A stretch of 20,452 nucleotides of DNA from an uncultured Akkermansia sp. (GCA_947585525.1 CANPXA010000012.1:1-20452), one strand, 5' to 3'. Positions 7,531 through 15,619 are shown, counted from the stretch's first letter. Notes: a model not told the origin generated them from the letters alone. Made by a program: numbers and translations.

Positions 7531-9930
7531 TCAATAGTAAGGGGTGAGTCCGTGTTTCCAGATGTGCTTGAGATCCGCGATGCTCGCCTGCAGCACGGTC
7601 TTTCCTCCTGCCGTCAGAGTCAGCTGTCCGTCCGTCGTGGCATGACCGACTCGTGCGCACGGGCAGCCTTCCATGGCCGCGGCGAACTCCTGTGCCATGT
7701 CCTCGTCCACTTCCACGAGGAAGCGTCCCGTGCTTTCCACGAAGCAGGGCGTCACGTTGTTCTTCCAGCCGTGCTGTGTGGGCAGGGCGTCCAGGTCGAT
7801 GGCTACGCCTCCCTTGCCGGAGAATGCCATCTCCGCAGCTGCCACGGCGAGCCCGCCCTCCGAGAGGTCGTGCGCGGCGAGCACGAGACCCTTGGTCAGT
7901 GCGCGCTCGTAGTACTGCTTGTAGGTGGCGAAGTTGGCAGAACAATCCGTCTGCGGCACCTTGGCGTCCGTTATCCCGTGCCTCCGTGCGTAAACGGAGC
8001 CGCCGAGTTCGTCCTCCGTGTGACCCACGAGGAAGAGCACGCTGTTGCTGCGACGCAGGGAAGAGCCGCAGACGTGCTCGGCATCGTCCACGACGCCGAA
8101 ACCGGAGCAGAGGAAGGTGACGGGGATGTTGACGGGACCGTGCTCGGTCTCGAAGTAATTGTAGAAGGAATCCTTGCCGGAGACGTAGGGCGCGCCGTAA
8201 GCGAGTGCGGCGGCGCGTATTCCCTTGGCGCATTCGACCAAGCGACCCAACTCCACCGGGCTCTCAGGGTTGCCCATGCAGAAATTATCCAGCAGGGCGA
8301 TCTTGTCCGGGTTCGTGCCGGAGATGACGAGCTGGCGCACGGTCTCGTCCACGGTCCCCGTGCCCATGGCGTAGGGATCGGTCTTTCCCCATTCCGGAAG
8401 GATGGCGAGCGCAAGGCTCATGAGTTTCTCCGAGCCGTCGATGTCGATGACGGACGCGTCCTGCGGCGCATCGGCCGAGGCGCCGGCGAGGGGCTTGAGC
8501 ACGGTGTTGCCCTGCACCTCGTGGTCGTACTCGCGGATGATGGGTTCGCGGGAGACGACGGCAAAGTCGGCAAAAATGTCCTTGAGGTCGTCGGTGAGGT
8601 GGGAGTCATCCAGCTCCAGACCGGTCCGGGCAGGGGAGGAGGTAAAGGTAGAAGTGAGGTGTTTGGTAGGAGCATCGTGCAGCTTGGAGTTATCCAGCTC
8701 GCAGACGAGCTCTCCGCTGTGCCACACGCGCAGCACGCCGGAGTCGTTCGACTCGCCCAGCACGGTCATCTCCGTCTGGAAGGTGTCCGCCAGTCGCTGC
8801 AGTTCCGGCACATTTTCCGGCTTCACGGCCATCACCATGCGCTCCTGCGACTCAGAGAGGAAGATCTGCCAGGACTGAAGCCCTTCTTCTTTGAGCGGTG
8901 CGCGCTCCAGGTACAAATTGCCGCCGGTTTCGGAGAGCATCTCACCCGCCGCGGAGGAGAAACCTCCCGCGCCGCAGTCCGTCACAAATTCAATGAGTCC
9001 GCGCTCCCGTGCCTCCAGAATCACATCGAGGGTTTTCTTCTCCTCAATGGGATTGCCGATCTGCACGGCCTGCTGGTCTTCCTCGGCGGAGGCCTCGCCC
9101 ATGGCGGCGGAGGAGAAGGTCGCGCCGTGCAGACCGTCCTTGCCCGTGCGTCCGCCGATGACGACGACGGAGAGTCCGGGTTTCATTTCCTTGGCGATGT
9201 CGGACTGGGGAATCACGCCGGCAGTGCCGCAGAAGACGAGCGGGTTGTAGATATAGGCCGGGTCGAATTGAATGGCGCCGGAGGTGGTGGGGATGCCCAT
9301 GCGGTTGCCGTAGTCGCGCACGCCGTGCACCACGCCGCGCATGATGCCCAGCGGGTGGATGATGTTGTGTCCTTCCACGAGTTCCGGCGGCGTGTCCGGC
9401 GCGCCGAAGCAAAAGACGTCCAGGTTCGCGATGGGTTTGGCGCCCTTACCCGCCCCCAGGATGTCGCGGATGACTCCTCCCAGCCCCGTGTTGGCGCCGG
9501 CGTATGGCTCGATGGCGCTCGGGTGGTTGTGCGTCTCGGCTTTGAGACACACGGAATACTTGTCGTCCAGACGGATGAAGCCCGCGTTATCCACGAAGCA
9601 GCTCAGCACGAACCCCGGCTTCCGCGCCATGATTTCCTTGCTGGGACGCTGGATGTAGGTTTTATACATGCTGTGGATTTCTTCCGTGACGCCGTTGGAG
9701 GAATGCTGCACGGTGGCGGCGAAGATGCGGTGCTTGCAGTGCTCGGACCACGTCTGGGCAATGACCTCAAGTTCCACATCGGTCGGCTCGCGGTCCATCT
9801 CGCGGAATATCTGCTGCACCACGAGCATATCCTCCGTGGAGAGCGAGAGTTTCATGTCGTGGCTCAGCTGCGTGAGGGCTTCCTCGCTGAGCTCGCGGAC
9901 CGGTATTGTACGGTAAGTGGCGGACATCAT
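7531..9930 (-). CDS. purL: Phosphoribosylformylglycinamidine synthase, large subunit PurL
   Basis: PurL catalyses the ATP-dependent amination of FGAR, using ammonia supplied by PurQ. Family blocks are visible: EVIAQTWSEHCKHRIF near the N-terminus, LKAETHNHPSAIEPYAGANTG (ATP/substrate site), GDYGNRMG-like and DCGAGGFSSAAGEM segments, and the second half with VSGKDSFYNYF and HDLSEGGLAVAAAEM. The length of about 799 residues exceeds B. subtilis PurL (about 740) and lacks the PurS-like and glutaminase domains of the 1300-residue proteobacterial form. The frame is open up to 9975, but that would overlap purS by 41 bases; ATGs at 9930 and 9927 start right after the purS stop (TAA at 9937-9935) and are preferred. 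A long open frame on the opposite strand is a shadow. Confidence 0.96.
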   Translation of the reverse strand: MMSATYRTIPVRELSEEALTQLSHDMKLSLSTEDMLVVQQIFREMDREPTDVELEVIAQTWSEHCKHRIFAATVQHSSNGVTEEIHSMYKTYIQRPSKEIMARKPGFVLSCFVDNAGFIRLDDKYSVCLKAETHNHPSAIEPYAGANTGLGGVIRDILGAGKGAKPIANLDVFCFGAPDTPPELVEGHNIIHPLGIMRGVVHGVRDYGNRMGIPTTSGAIQFDPAYIYNPLVFCGTAGVIPQSDIAKEMKPGLSVVVIGGRTGKDGLHGATFSSAAMGEASAEEDQQAVQIGNPIEEKKTLDVILEARERGLIEFVTDCGAGGFSSAAGEMLSETGGNLYLERAPLKEEGLQSWQIFLSESQERMVMAVKPENVPELQRLADTFQTEMTVLGESNDSGVLRVWHSGELVCELDNSKLHDAPTKHLTSTFTSSPARTGLELDDSHLTDDLKDIFADFAVVSREPIIREYDHEVQGNTVLKPLAGASADAPQDASVIDIDGSEKLMSLALAILPEWGKTDPYAMGTGTVDETVRQLVISGTNPDKIALLDNFCMGNPESPVELGRLVECAKGIRAAALAYGAPYVSGKDSFYNYFETEHGPVNIPVTFLCSGFGVVDDAEHVCGSSLRRSNSVLFLVGHTEDELGGSVYARRHGITDAKVPQTDCSANFATYKQYYERALTKGLVLAAHDLSEGGLAVAAAEMAFSGKGGVAIDLDALPTQHGWKNNVTPCFVESTGRFLVEVDEDMAQEFAAAMEGCPCARVGHATTDGQLTLTAGGKTVLQASIADLKHIWKHGLTPYY

Positions 9931-9934
9931 AAAA

Positions 9935-10384
9935 TTATCGGACGCTCCAAGTGTGGATGGCAGGGTTGCATACATCTTTGCAGAAGCGCGCGGCGAGGGT
10001 CTGCTTGTCGCCCTTGCCGAAGATGTAGATACGTTGGGTGATGGTGAGGGCGCGCAGGGAAAAGGGCAGACCCTTCCGACCGGCGTAATTGGTCATGATG
10101 GCTTCCTTCTCCAGGTCGAGCGCGCCTTTTTTGATGCCGTACGAGATGCAGAAGAGCTCGCCGCTGAGAGCGGGGGTCCCGTCCTCCTGCACCTTCTGCG
10201 AAATCGGGTCGACCAGCACGCGGCGCATATAGTCCCGCGCCGCTTCCTCGTCCCCATCGCACTCCACCGTGTAAAAGCGCGTGTGGTTGTACGTCAGCTC
10301 GTCGGCTATCGGTGTGTAGAGCAGCTTGTTCGCATCCGCCGCCGCCTGAAAACGGCTGAATACTTCAAAGGTTAGCGTTGCCAT
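9935..10384 (-). CDS. purS: PurS-like subunit of FGAM synthase, tandem two-domain form
   Basis: PurS bridges PurL and PurQ in the split FGAM synthase. At 149 residues this is nearly twice the usual PurS (about 80). It reads as two PurS-like units. The first (about residues 3-65) ends in FYTVECDGDEEAARDYMRRV and LVDPISQKV. The second (about 78-148) has the clearer signature GIKKGALDLEKEAI, followed by IYIFGKGDKQTLAARF and CNPAIHTWSV. Each half ends in the PurS-type helix and a DP/NP-I strand. Its place directly upstream of purL (4-base gap) and downstream of purC (39-base gap) supports the assignment. The identification rests on fold pattern and context more than on strong identity, so I am less sure of the name than for its neighbours. 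Confidence 0.8.
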   Translation of the reverse strand: MATLTFEVFSRFQAAADANKLLYTPIADELTYNHTRFYTVECDGDEEAARDYMRRVLVDPISQKVQEDGTPALSGELFCISYGIKKGALDLEKEAIMTNYAGRKGLPFSLRALTITQRIYIFGKGDKQTLAARFCKDVCNPAIHTWSVR

Positions 10385-10423
10385 GACGCAGGTTTCGGGG
10401 TAGAGTGAGTTGCGGGTTCGCGC

Positions 10424-11128
10424 TTACTTCTGCAGACGGCTGAGCACCTCCGCATACGACTCCATGAACTCGCCCAGCCCCTGCCGGAAGCGATCCTTGT
10501 CCATCTTCTTCCCCGTCGCCACATCCCACAGGCGGCAGGTGTCCGGCGATATCTCGTCCGCCAGCACGATCTGCTTCGGATCCGTCGCCAGACGTCCGAA
10601 CTCAATCTTGAAGTCAATCAAGCGCAGGTTGGCCTTGAGGAAGAATTCCTTGAGGGTGTCGTTGATGAGCAGGGCCATCTTCTTGATGGCGGCGCATTCC
10701 TCCTCCGTCGCCGCACCCATCTCGCGCGCATAGTCGTCGTTGATGAACGGGTCGTTGAGCGCATCGTCCTTGTACGAGAACTCGACAATCGGCTTGCTGA
10801 ACGCCGTCCCTTCCTTCACGCCCATGCGCTTGGAGAACGAACCTGCCGCCACGTTGCGCACGATGACCTCCAGCGGCATGATGCTCACCTTCTTCACCAG
10901 CAGGTTGATGTCGTCCAAATCCTCCACGAGGTGGGTCTTCACACCCTTTTCCTCAAGCATCTTGTAGATGATTAAGGTGATGGCTTTGTTCATCCTCCCC
11001 TTGTTTTCAAAATCCTCCTTCTTCACACCGTTGAACGCTGTGGCTGAGTCTTTGTACTCCATGCGTAGTACGTTGGGGTCGTCGGTCGTGTACAATCTTT
11101 TGGCTTTGCCTTCGTAAATGGGTTCCAT
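10424..11128 (-). CDS. purC: SAICAR synthetase PurC
   Basis: PurC joins CAIR and aspartate with ATP to give SAICAR in purine synthesis. The 234-residue length is normal for bacterial PurC. Motifs are clear: the start IYEGKAKRLY, FNGVKKEDFENKG, the central PLEVIVRNVAAGSFSKRMG, and LIDFKIEFG followed by IVLADEISPDTCRLWD. It is the first gene of the pur-suf run. Its ATG at 11128 lies about 27 bases below the predicted transcription start of the promoter at 11162-11189. No good Shine-Dalgarno is visible, and the short leader leaves no room for a purine riboswitch. Confidence 0.97.
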   Translation of the reverse strand: MEPIYEGKAKRLYTTDDPNVLRMEYKDSATAFNGVKKEDFENKGRMNKAITLIIYKMLEEKGVKTHLVEDLDDINLLVKKVSIMPLEVIVRNVAAGSFSKRMGVKEGTAFSKPIVEFSYKDDALNDPFINDDYAREMGAATEEECAAIKKMALLINDTLKEFFLKANLRLIDFKIEFGRLATDPKQIVLADEISPDTCRLWDVATGKKMDKDRFRQGLGEFMESYAEVLSRLQK

Positions 11129-11161
11129 GGCGTTGAGGGGGTTGATTTTTGCCCTGCGCCA

Positions 11162-11189
11162 ACTATACCCCCACTTCCCCGATTGTCAA
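11162..11189 (-). promoter_or_regulatory. Sigma-70-type promoter of the purC-sufD run
   Basis: On the minus strand a perfect -35 TTGACA (11189-11184) is followed after 16 bases by TATAGT (11167-11162). This predicts transcription starting near 11155 and a leader of about 27 bases before the purC ATG. It is the only good promoter I see for the seven-gene run. No operator or riboswitch fold is visible between it and purC. Confidence 0.75.
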
Positions 11190-11251
11190 GCCAAACGCAC
11201 ATCCATCCCAAGAAAATGCGTCCGATAGGTGAATGTCGGCACGTCATGTAG

Positions 11252-11312
11252 CATAAACCATTGGTTATGTACGATGTACGATTGGCGATGGAAATTTTAG
11301 CGCGCTTCGCGC
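11252..11312 (+). repeat. Dispersed intergenic two-hairpin repeat, copy 1
   Basis: It comprises a small hairpin (AACC-ATT-GGTT, 11256-11266), then TATGTACGATGTACGATTGG, a short AT-rich spacer, and a GC hairpin GCGCG-CTT-CGCGC. The same order and related sequence recur at 15533-15588 and 17795-17867, all in the same orientation and all between genes. This is the most diverged copy, with a longer spacer. Confidence 0.6.
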
Positions 11313-11360
11313 ATTTATGCGGAGCAAGAGTGGAGCGGAATTTTCGGAAACACAGGTGCG

Positions 11361-11560
11361 TTGACAGAAGGAAAGCGCCGATGGGACAACGCTGAGTCAC
11401 CTCCGTCGCCTTGCCCCTTTCTGTCCAACAACCCGCCTACGATTTTTTCCATCACTGATGCCAAAGCTTGCTTCGAAGTCGCCTCACGACTCCTCATCCC
11501 GTTGGGACAAAAGCTATCGCTTTTGGTTAATCAACCTTACTGCCGTCGGCAGTTTTGTCC
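11361..11560. other. Hairpin-rich non-coding stretch
   Basis: Several inverted repeats are packed together: AGTCG-CCTCA-CGACT (11477-11491), AAAAGC-TATC-GCTTTT (11509-11524), GGTT-AATC-AACC (11525-11536) and CTGCC-GTC-GGCAG (11540-11552). The last three can be enclosed by an outer 8-base pair arm, GGACAAAA (11505-11512) with TTTTGTCC (11553-11560). The final hairpin followed by TTTT also resembles a weak plus-strand terminator. GGGACAA occurs at 11383 and 11504, and GGACAA recurs inverted at 11560. It could be a structured RNA leader or remnant, or an old small non-autonomous element. Confidence 0.4.
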
Positions 11561-11576
11561 ATCGTCCATGAATTGA

Positions 11577-11605
11577 TTGACAATGTGGGAAATTTGTTGC
11601 ACTAG
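11577..11605 (+). promoter_or_regulatory. Possible promoter of the HIT-GH31-kinase unit
   Basis: A perfect TTGACA (11577-11582) lies 17 bases upstream of CACTAG (11600-11605), a poor -10 match. The spacing to the HIT start at 11636 is right for a promoter, but the -10 is weak, so this is tentative. Confidence 0.3.
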
Positions 11606-11635
11606 GGCGGCAAGTGTGTTAAAGGTGGAGATGAG

Positions 11636-11980
11636 ATGGAGAAAACACTCTTTGAAAAAATAGCGGAGCACGAAATACCGGCGGACATCGTGTATGAAGA
11701 TGAGCTGTGCGTAGCTTTTCGGGATATATCGCCGGCAGCGCCTCAGCACGTGTTGTTGGTTCCTCGGAAGCCGATTCCTGACATCGCCGCAGCTCAACAG
11801 GAGGATGCAGAATTGCTGGCGCATCTCATGCTCAAGGTCGGAGAGATCGCGCGTATGCTCGGCATCGCTGAAGGGGGATTTCGCACGGTACTCAACACCG
11901 GCGCCCTCGCGGGTCAGACCGTGCCCCACCTCCACATCCATATCCTCGGCGGACGCTCCCTGCAATGGCCCCCGGGCTAA
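11636..11980 (+). CDS. HIT-family nucleotide-binding protein (HinT-like)
   Basis: HIT proteins hydrolyse nucleoside phosphoramidates and related adenylates; HinT is the common bacterial form. The 114-residue length is typical. The signature H98-L-H100-I-H102 in VPHLHIHILGGR is intact, with H100 as the expected nucleophile. The N-terminal half has the usual EIPADIVYEDELCVAFRDISPAAPQHVLLVPRKPI pattern in separated blocks (IVYED, AFRDI, HVLLVPRK). The start has GGAG a few bases upstream. The GH31 gene follows after 43 bases on the same strand, so co-transcription is likely, though no functional link is obvious. Confidence 0.93.
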   Translation: MEKTLFEKIAEHEIPADIVYEDELCVAFRDISPAAPQHVLLVPRKPIPDIAAAQQEDAELLAHLMLKVGEIARMLGIAEGGFRTVLNTGALAGQTVPHLHIHILGGRSLQWPPG

Positions 11981-12023
11981 GGGACACCATGACGGACGCT
12001 GCATGATGTAAGGAGAGACCGAT

Positions 12024-14378
12024 ATGTATTTGCATCCGGAATGGTTGGATTCATGGACGCTGGAGCTCCAGCTGCCGACGTCCCGGCTGCGCCTTAGTTT
12101 CCCGGAAGAGGGAATCGTGCGGTGCCGCTACGTGACAGGTGTCGTTTTTGAACAGATCCCCAGCTACGGAGTGGCGCCGGAATACCAGGCAAAGCCTCCC
12201 ACGATTGAGGAACACCACGGGGAGGAGGCGCTCGTTCTGCGCACGCGCAGGCTCAGTGTGAAAGTGAGATGGGAGGACGGCGGCCTTGAGTTCTACGACA
12301 ACGACAACGGAGAGTTGCTCTGTTCCGATGCCGAAGGGGTGGGGCACCGCACCCAGGAACGCACGGGAGACCACCTCGTATGGGCGCTCAAACACATGCC
12401 GGAGGAGGCTCATTTTTACGGACTCGGCGACAAGCCTTGCGCCCTGAACCTGCGTGGGATGCGTCTGGAGATGTGGGGGTCGGATCACTACAAATTTACA
12501 CCGGAAAGCGACCCGCTTTATAAAAACATCCCTTTCTTTCTCTGCCTCAATCGCGGCACCCAATACGGCATCTTTTTCGACAACACCATGCGCTCCTACT
12601 TCGACTTCGGGAAGGAGCGCAAGGATCGCTTGCTCTTCGGAGCGGACGGCGGAGTGATGGATTACTACTTCATCTGCGGCAAGACCGCGCTGGACACCGT
12701 GAGTCTCTACACGCGTCTCTCCGGGCTGCCTCCCATGCCGCCGCTCTGGGCTCTGGGCTACCACCAGAGCAAGTGGAGCTACTATCCGGAGCAAAACGTG
12801 CGCGACATCGCCAACACCCTGCGAGCCCACTGCATCCCCTGCGATGCCATCCATCTGGACATCCACCACATGAAACGCTACCAATCCCTCACTTGGGATC
12901 GCGAACGTTTTCCGGATCCGCCCGGCATGATACGTGACCTGGGAGAACAGGGATTCAAGGTGGTCACCATCGTGGATCCCGGCATCAAGATCAACCCGGA
13001 CAACTACGTGTGGCGCAGCGGTTTTGAGCACAATGTTTTTTGTCGCCGTCACGACGGAGCCCTGCTGGAGGCTGAAGTGTGGCCCGGGCTGTGCACCTTT
13101 CCGGACTTCACCGATCCTGAGACCCGGCGGTGGTGGGCGGAACTCTTCCATCGCGAGATCGGAGAATACGGTGTGCGAGGCATCTGGACGGATATGAACG
13201 AACCGGTCATTTTCCCGGATATGACCTTCCCCGACGACACGCGGCACGCCTACGATGGCTTCGCCTGCTCCCACCTCAAGGCGCACAACATCTACGGGCA
13301 GTGCATGGCTCAAGCGACGCGTCTGGGCATGGAGAAGAGCGCTCCCCAGCGCAGACCCTTTGTTCTCTCTCGCTCCGGCTTTGCCGGTCTGCAACGCTGG
13401 GCAGCCACATGGACCGGCGACAACAACTCCGACTGGGAAAACCTCAAGATGGCCAACCTCATGGTGCAGAGGCTTTCCACCAGCGGGATGTCGTTCTGCG
13501 GGGCTGACACCGGCGGCTTTCTCGGACGTCCCTCTCCGGAGCTGTTTTGTCGCTGGATGCAAATGGCAGCGTTCCACGTATTTTTCCGCAACCACAACAA
13601 TGGGGAGTTCGGCGGGCAGGAACCCTGGTGTTTCGGCGAAGAGGTGGAAAACTACGTGAGACTCGCCATTGAGGAACGCTATCGTCTTCTGCCCTATTTC
13701 TACACACAATTCTACCTCTACGCCACTCAGGGAACGCCGATCATCCGCTCCCTGCCCATCATGTTCCCGAGTAACACGGACACCTATTGGCGCAGCAGCG
13801 AATTCTTCCTCGGTGATGCCCTCTACGTGATCCCTGTTCACCACCCGGACTGCAAGGAAAGGACTCTCTACTTACCGCCCGGCGTTTGGTATTCCTTATG
13901 GGATGATACCCCCGCCCCGGCGCAGGACGCCGAGATCGTTGTCGCTACCCCTTTGCAGCGCATCCCCGTCTATGTACGCGGCGGCTGCCTCATCCCTCGT
14001 TGGCCTGTCCAGCAATTTGTGGGGGAACTTCCGGAGCCTCCTCTCTCCTTGGAACTCTGGTGGACGATGGAGGGAGGTGTCCGCACGAGTTTTCTCTACG
14101 AAGATGCCGGGGACGGGCTTGCCTACCGTTACGGAGCATTCCTCCTGCACGAGTTCTCCTGCACGTGTACCGCACATTCCATCACCATCTCATGCCGTCG
14201 CACAGGGCAGTACCATCCCAAGCGCAACACGACCACCCTGATGCTGCACGCGTTGCCCGCAGGGAACGACGTACGAGTGGTGGCGGATGGGGTGGAAACG
14301 CCGAGCCGCGTGGAGGGCGGCGTGCTGCACACAGAGGTTTCGTCTCTCTTTCGTGAAATCAACATATCCCTCTCCTGA
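12024..14378 (+). CDS. GH31 family alpha-glucosidase
   Basis: GH31 enzymes remove terminal alpha-linked glucose (some act on xylose) from oligosaccharides with retention of configuration. The 784 residues show an N-terminal beta-sandwich, the TIM barrel and C-terminal beta domains. The nucleophile is D390 in GIWTDMNEP and the acid/base is D466 in TWTGDNNSDW. LDIHHMKRYQSLTWDRERFPDP and FCGADTGGF are further family blocks. No signal peptide is present, so it should be cytoplasmic and act on imported or storage-derived sugar. The start is clear: AGGAG (12011-12015) lies eight bases before the ATG. Exact substrate specificity cannot be read from the sequence; alpha-glucosidase is the most common activity. 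The kinase gene follows after 12 bases. Confidence 0.93.
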   Translation: MYLHPEWLDSWTLELQLPTSRLRLSFPEEGIVRCRYVTGVVFEQIPSYGVAPEYQAKPPTIEEHHGEEALVLRTRRLSVKVRWEDGGLEFYDNDNGELLCSDAEGVGHRTQERTGDHLVWALKHMPEEAHFYGLGDKPCALNLRGMRLEMWGSDHYKFTPESDPLYKNIPFFLCLNRGTQYGIFFDNTMRSYFDFGKERKDRLLFGADGGVMDYYFICGKTALDTVSLYTRLSGLPPMPPLWALGYHQSKWSYYPEQNVRDIANTLRAHCIPCDAIHLDIHHMKRYQSLTWDRERFPDPPGMIRDLGEQGFKVVTIVDPGIKINPDNYVWRSGFEHNVFCRRHDGALLEAEVWPGLCTFPDFTDPETRRWWAELFHREIGEYGVRGIWTDMNEPVIFPDMTFPDDTRHAYDGFACSHLKAHNIYGQCMAQATRLGMEKSAPQRRPFVLSRSGFAGLQRWAATWTGDNNSDWENLKMANLMVQRLSTSGMSFCGADTGGFLGRPSPELFCRWMQMAAFHVFFRNHNNGEFGGQEPWCFGEEVENYVRLAIEERYRLLPYFYTQFYLYATQGTPIIRSLPIMFPSNTDTYWRSSEFFLGDALYVIPVHHPDCKERTLYLPPGVWYSLWDDTPAPAQDAEIVVATPLQRIPVYVRGGCLIPRWPVQQFVGELPEPPLSLELWWTMEGGVRTSFLYEDAGDGLAYRYGAFLLHEFSCTCTAHSITISCRRTGQYHPKRNTTTLMLHALPAGNDVRVVADGVETPSRVEGGVLHTEVSSLFREINISLS

Positions 14379-14390
14379 CTCCACCTCGAT

Positions 14391-15527
14391 ATGCGCAAAG
14401 ATACCATCGAAAAAATAGCATCGCGATTGGACAACCTCAGTCCGAAAGACGTGCGTCAACTCTTTCTCAAACTCGCTGCAGAAAAGGGTCTCCTGCAGGA
14501 AGTGTTCGACTCGCTGCGTGACGGGCTGATTCTCTTCACGGCCGACGGCACTCCCCGCTTTGCCAACAAGGCAGCCTGCTCCATCTACAACCGTCCCTTG
14601 CGTGAACTGCTGCGCGAATCCTTTGACCACCTTGCCGCCGGCGCCTGCTCCTGGCAAGAACTTCAAAAAAACGGCGTGGCGGTGATGCGTGACGTGCACG
14701 TCAACTATCCCACCAACAAGCACTACAATTTCCTCATCACCCCCCTGACCGGCGAGGAGGGCTGTCTGTTGCTCGTCCGCGATGACACGGAAGCACAGGA
14801 GCGCAGCAAGCAAAATGCGGAGGATGAGCAATTCAATCTCCTCACCTTCCTCTCTTCCGCCGTCGCGCATGAAATCGGCAACCCCCTCAACTCCCTTGGA
14901 CTCTCCCTCCAGCTCATTCAGCGCAAATTGGAAAAACAGACGGCATCTGTCAGGAAGGACATCGCAAACCTGCTGGAGGGAGCTCTCTCGGAAACAAGGC
15001 GTCTGGACACCCTCCTTCACCAGTTTCTGCAATCCATGAGACCGACGCACCTGACGCGCACAAAGGTACAGGTGAATGAGGTGATTCGACGTGTCATAGA
15101 ACTGCTCACCCACGAGGTGGCGGAGCGCGGGGCGGCTCTCCAAACGGAACTGCGCGAGGACCTCCCGGAAATAAGCGCCGATGCCGAACAACTCTTCCGC
15201 GCGCTCTACAACGTGGTTCGCAACGCCCTCCAATCCCTCCCCGGCTCGGAAGGCGGCATCTCCATCCGAACCTCTTTCAACGACTCAGATGTCGGCATCA
15301 GCATAGGCGATAACGGCAGCGGCATCTCACACGAGGTCATGGGCAGCATGTACGAACCCTTTCGCTCTACCAAAGAAAAGGGGCACGGGCTCGGTCTGCT
15401 CATCGTGCGCCACATTATCCGCGAGCACGGAGGAACCCTCAGCATAGCTTCCCGTCCGGGTCTCGGCACCACAGTCACCCTGACCCTTCCGCGCGCCGAC
15501 CGCGTGGTGCGTTTGTTACCCTCCTGA
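14391..15527 (+). CDS. Soluble PAS-domain sensor histidine kinase (NtrB-like layout)
   Basis: This is a cytoplasmic two-component sensor kinase. There is no membrane segment. A PAS-like domain (about residues 38-140, starting LRDGLILFTADGTPRFANKAA) is followed by the dimerisation and phosphoacceptor helix with H160 in AVAHEIGNPLNSLGLSLQLI. The HATPase domain has N278 (N box, VVRNAL), D307 in IGDNGSGIS (G1) and G331 in GHGLGLLIVRHI (G2). All catalytic boxes are intact, in 378 residues. The layout resembles NtrB-type kinases. No response regulator lies next to it, so its partner is elsewhere. It begins 12 bases after the GH31 gene without a visible Shine-Dalgarno, suggesting coupling to it. The signal it senses is unknown. 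Confidence 0.92.
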   Translation: MRKDTIEKIASRLDNLSPKDVRQLFLKLAAEKGLLQEVFDSLRDGLILFTADGTPRFANKAACSIYNRPLRELLRESFDHLAAGACSWQELQKNGVAVMRDVHVNYPTNKHYNFLITPLTGEEGCLLLVRDDTEAQERSKQNAEDEQFNLLTFLSSAVAHEIGNPLNSLGLSLQLIQRKLEKQTASVRKDIANLLEGALSETRRLDTLLHQFLQSMRPTHLTRTKVQVNEVIRRVIELLTHEVAERGAALQTELREDLPEISADAEQLFRALYNVVRNALQSLPGSEGGISIRTSFNDSDVGISIGDNGSGISHEVMGSMYEPFRSTKEKGHGLGLLIVRHIIREHGGTLSIASRPGLGTTVTLTLPRADRVVRLLPS

Positions 15528-15532
15528 GAGGG

Positions 15533-15588
15533 GCAAATGCAATGCGTTTGCTATTTTCGATTTGAATGTTTGCGCGCTCCGCGCGGGG
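15533..15588 (+). repeat. Dispersed intergenic two-hairpin repeat, copy 2
   Basis: The first hairpin is GCAAATGC-AAT-GCGTTTGC (15533-15551, one G-T pair), followed by TATTTTCGATTTGAATG and a GC hairpin CGCGC-TCC-GCGCG (15573-15585) ending in GGGG. The order of parts and much of the sequence match copy 3. It begins six bases after the kinase stop codon. Confidence 0.7.
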
Positions 15589-15589
15589 A

Positions 15590-15619
15590 AAGAGGCGGGC
15601 GGCGTTTCTTCCGCCTCTT
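15590..15619. terminator. Probable bidirectional terminator between the kinase and the exported protein
   Basis: A perfect 9-base inverted repeat, AAGAGGCGG (15590-15598) and CCGCCTCTT (15611-15619), has a 12-base loop between two convergent genes. There is no long T-run on either side, only TTT on the minus strand, so termination efficiency is uncertain. The placement suits a shared terminator. Confidence 0.5.

Larger units (their letters stand above)
11129..11635. other. 507-base non-coding region between purC and the HIT gene
   Basis: The two flanking genes are divergent. From left to right the region holds the purC promoter (11162-11189), a copy of a dispersed two-hairpin repeat (11252-11312), a hairpin-rich stretch (about 11361-11560), and a possible promoter for the HIT gene (11577-11605). 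Open frames in it are short, lack a start signal and resemble no protein I know, so I call none of them a gene. Confidence 0.7.

Noticed and set aside
7519..10041. An 840-codon open frame on the plus strand opposite purL
   Set aside because: It mirrors the purL codons, has no recognisable domain and covers a gene with all family motifs. Long antisense frames are expected at this GC and codon bias.
11129..11155. A purine or related riboswitch before purC
   Set aside because: The predicted leader is about 27 bases, with no aptamer-like pairing.
11315..11497. A 60-codon minus-strand open frame in the purC-HIT gap
   Set aside because: It has no start signal and no similarity to a known protein, and it overlaps repeat and hairpin-rich sequence.
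12051..13844. A 597-codon minus-strand open frame opposite the GH31 gene
   Set aside because: It is a shadow frame: the plus strand carries both GH31 catalytic motifs and a clear Shine-Dalgarno.
14190..15233. A 347-codon minus-strand open frame opposite the kinase gene
   Set aside because: It is a shadow of the kinase gene, which has intact H, N and G boxes.
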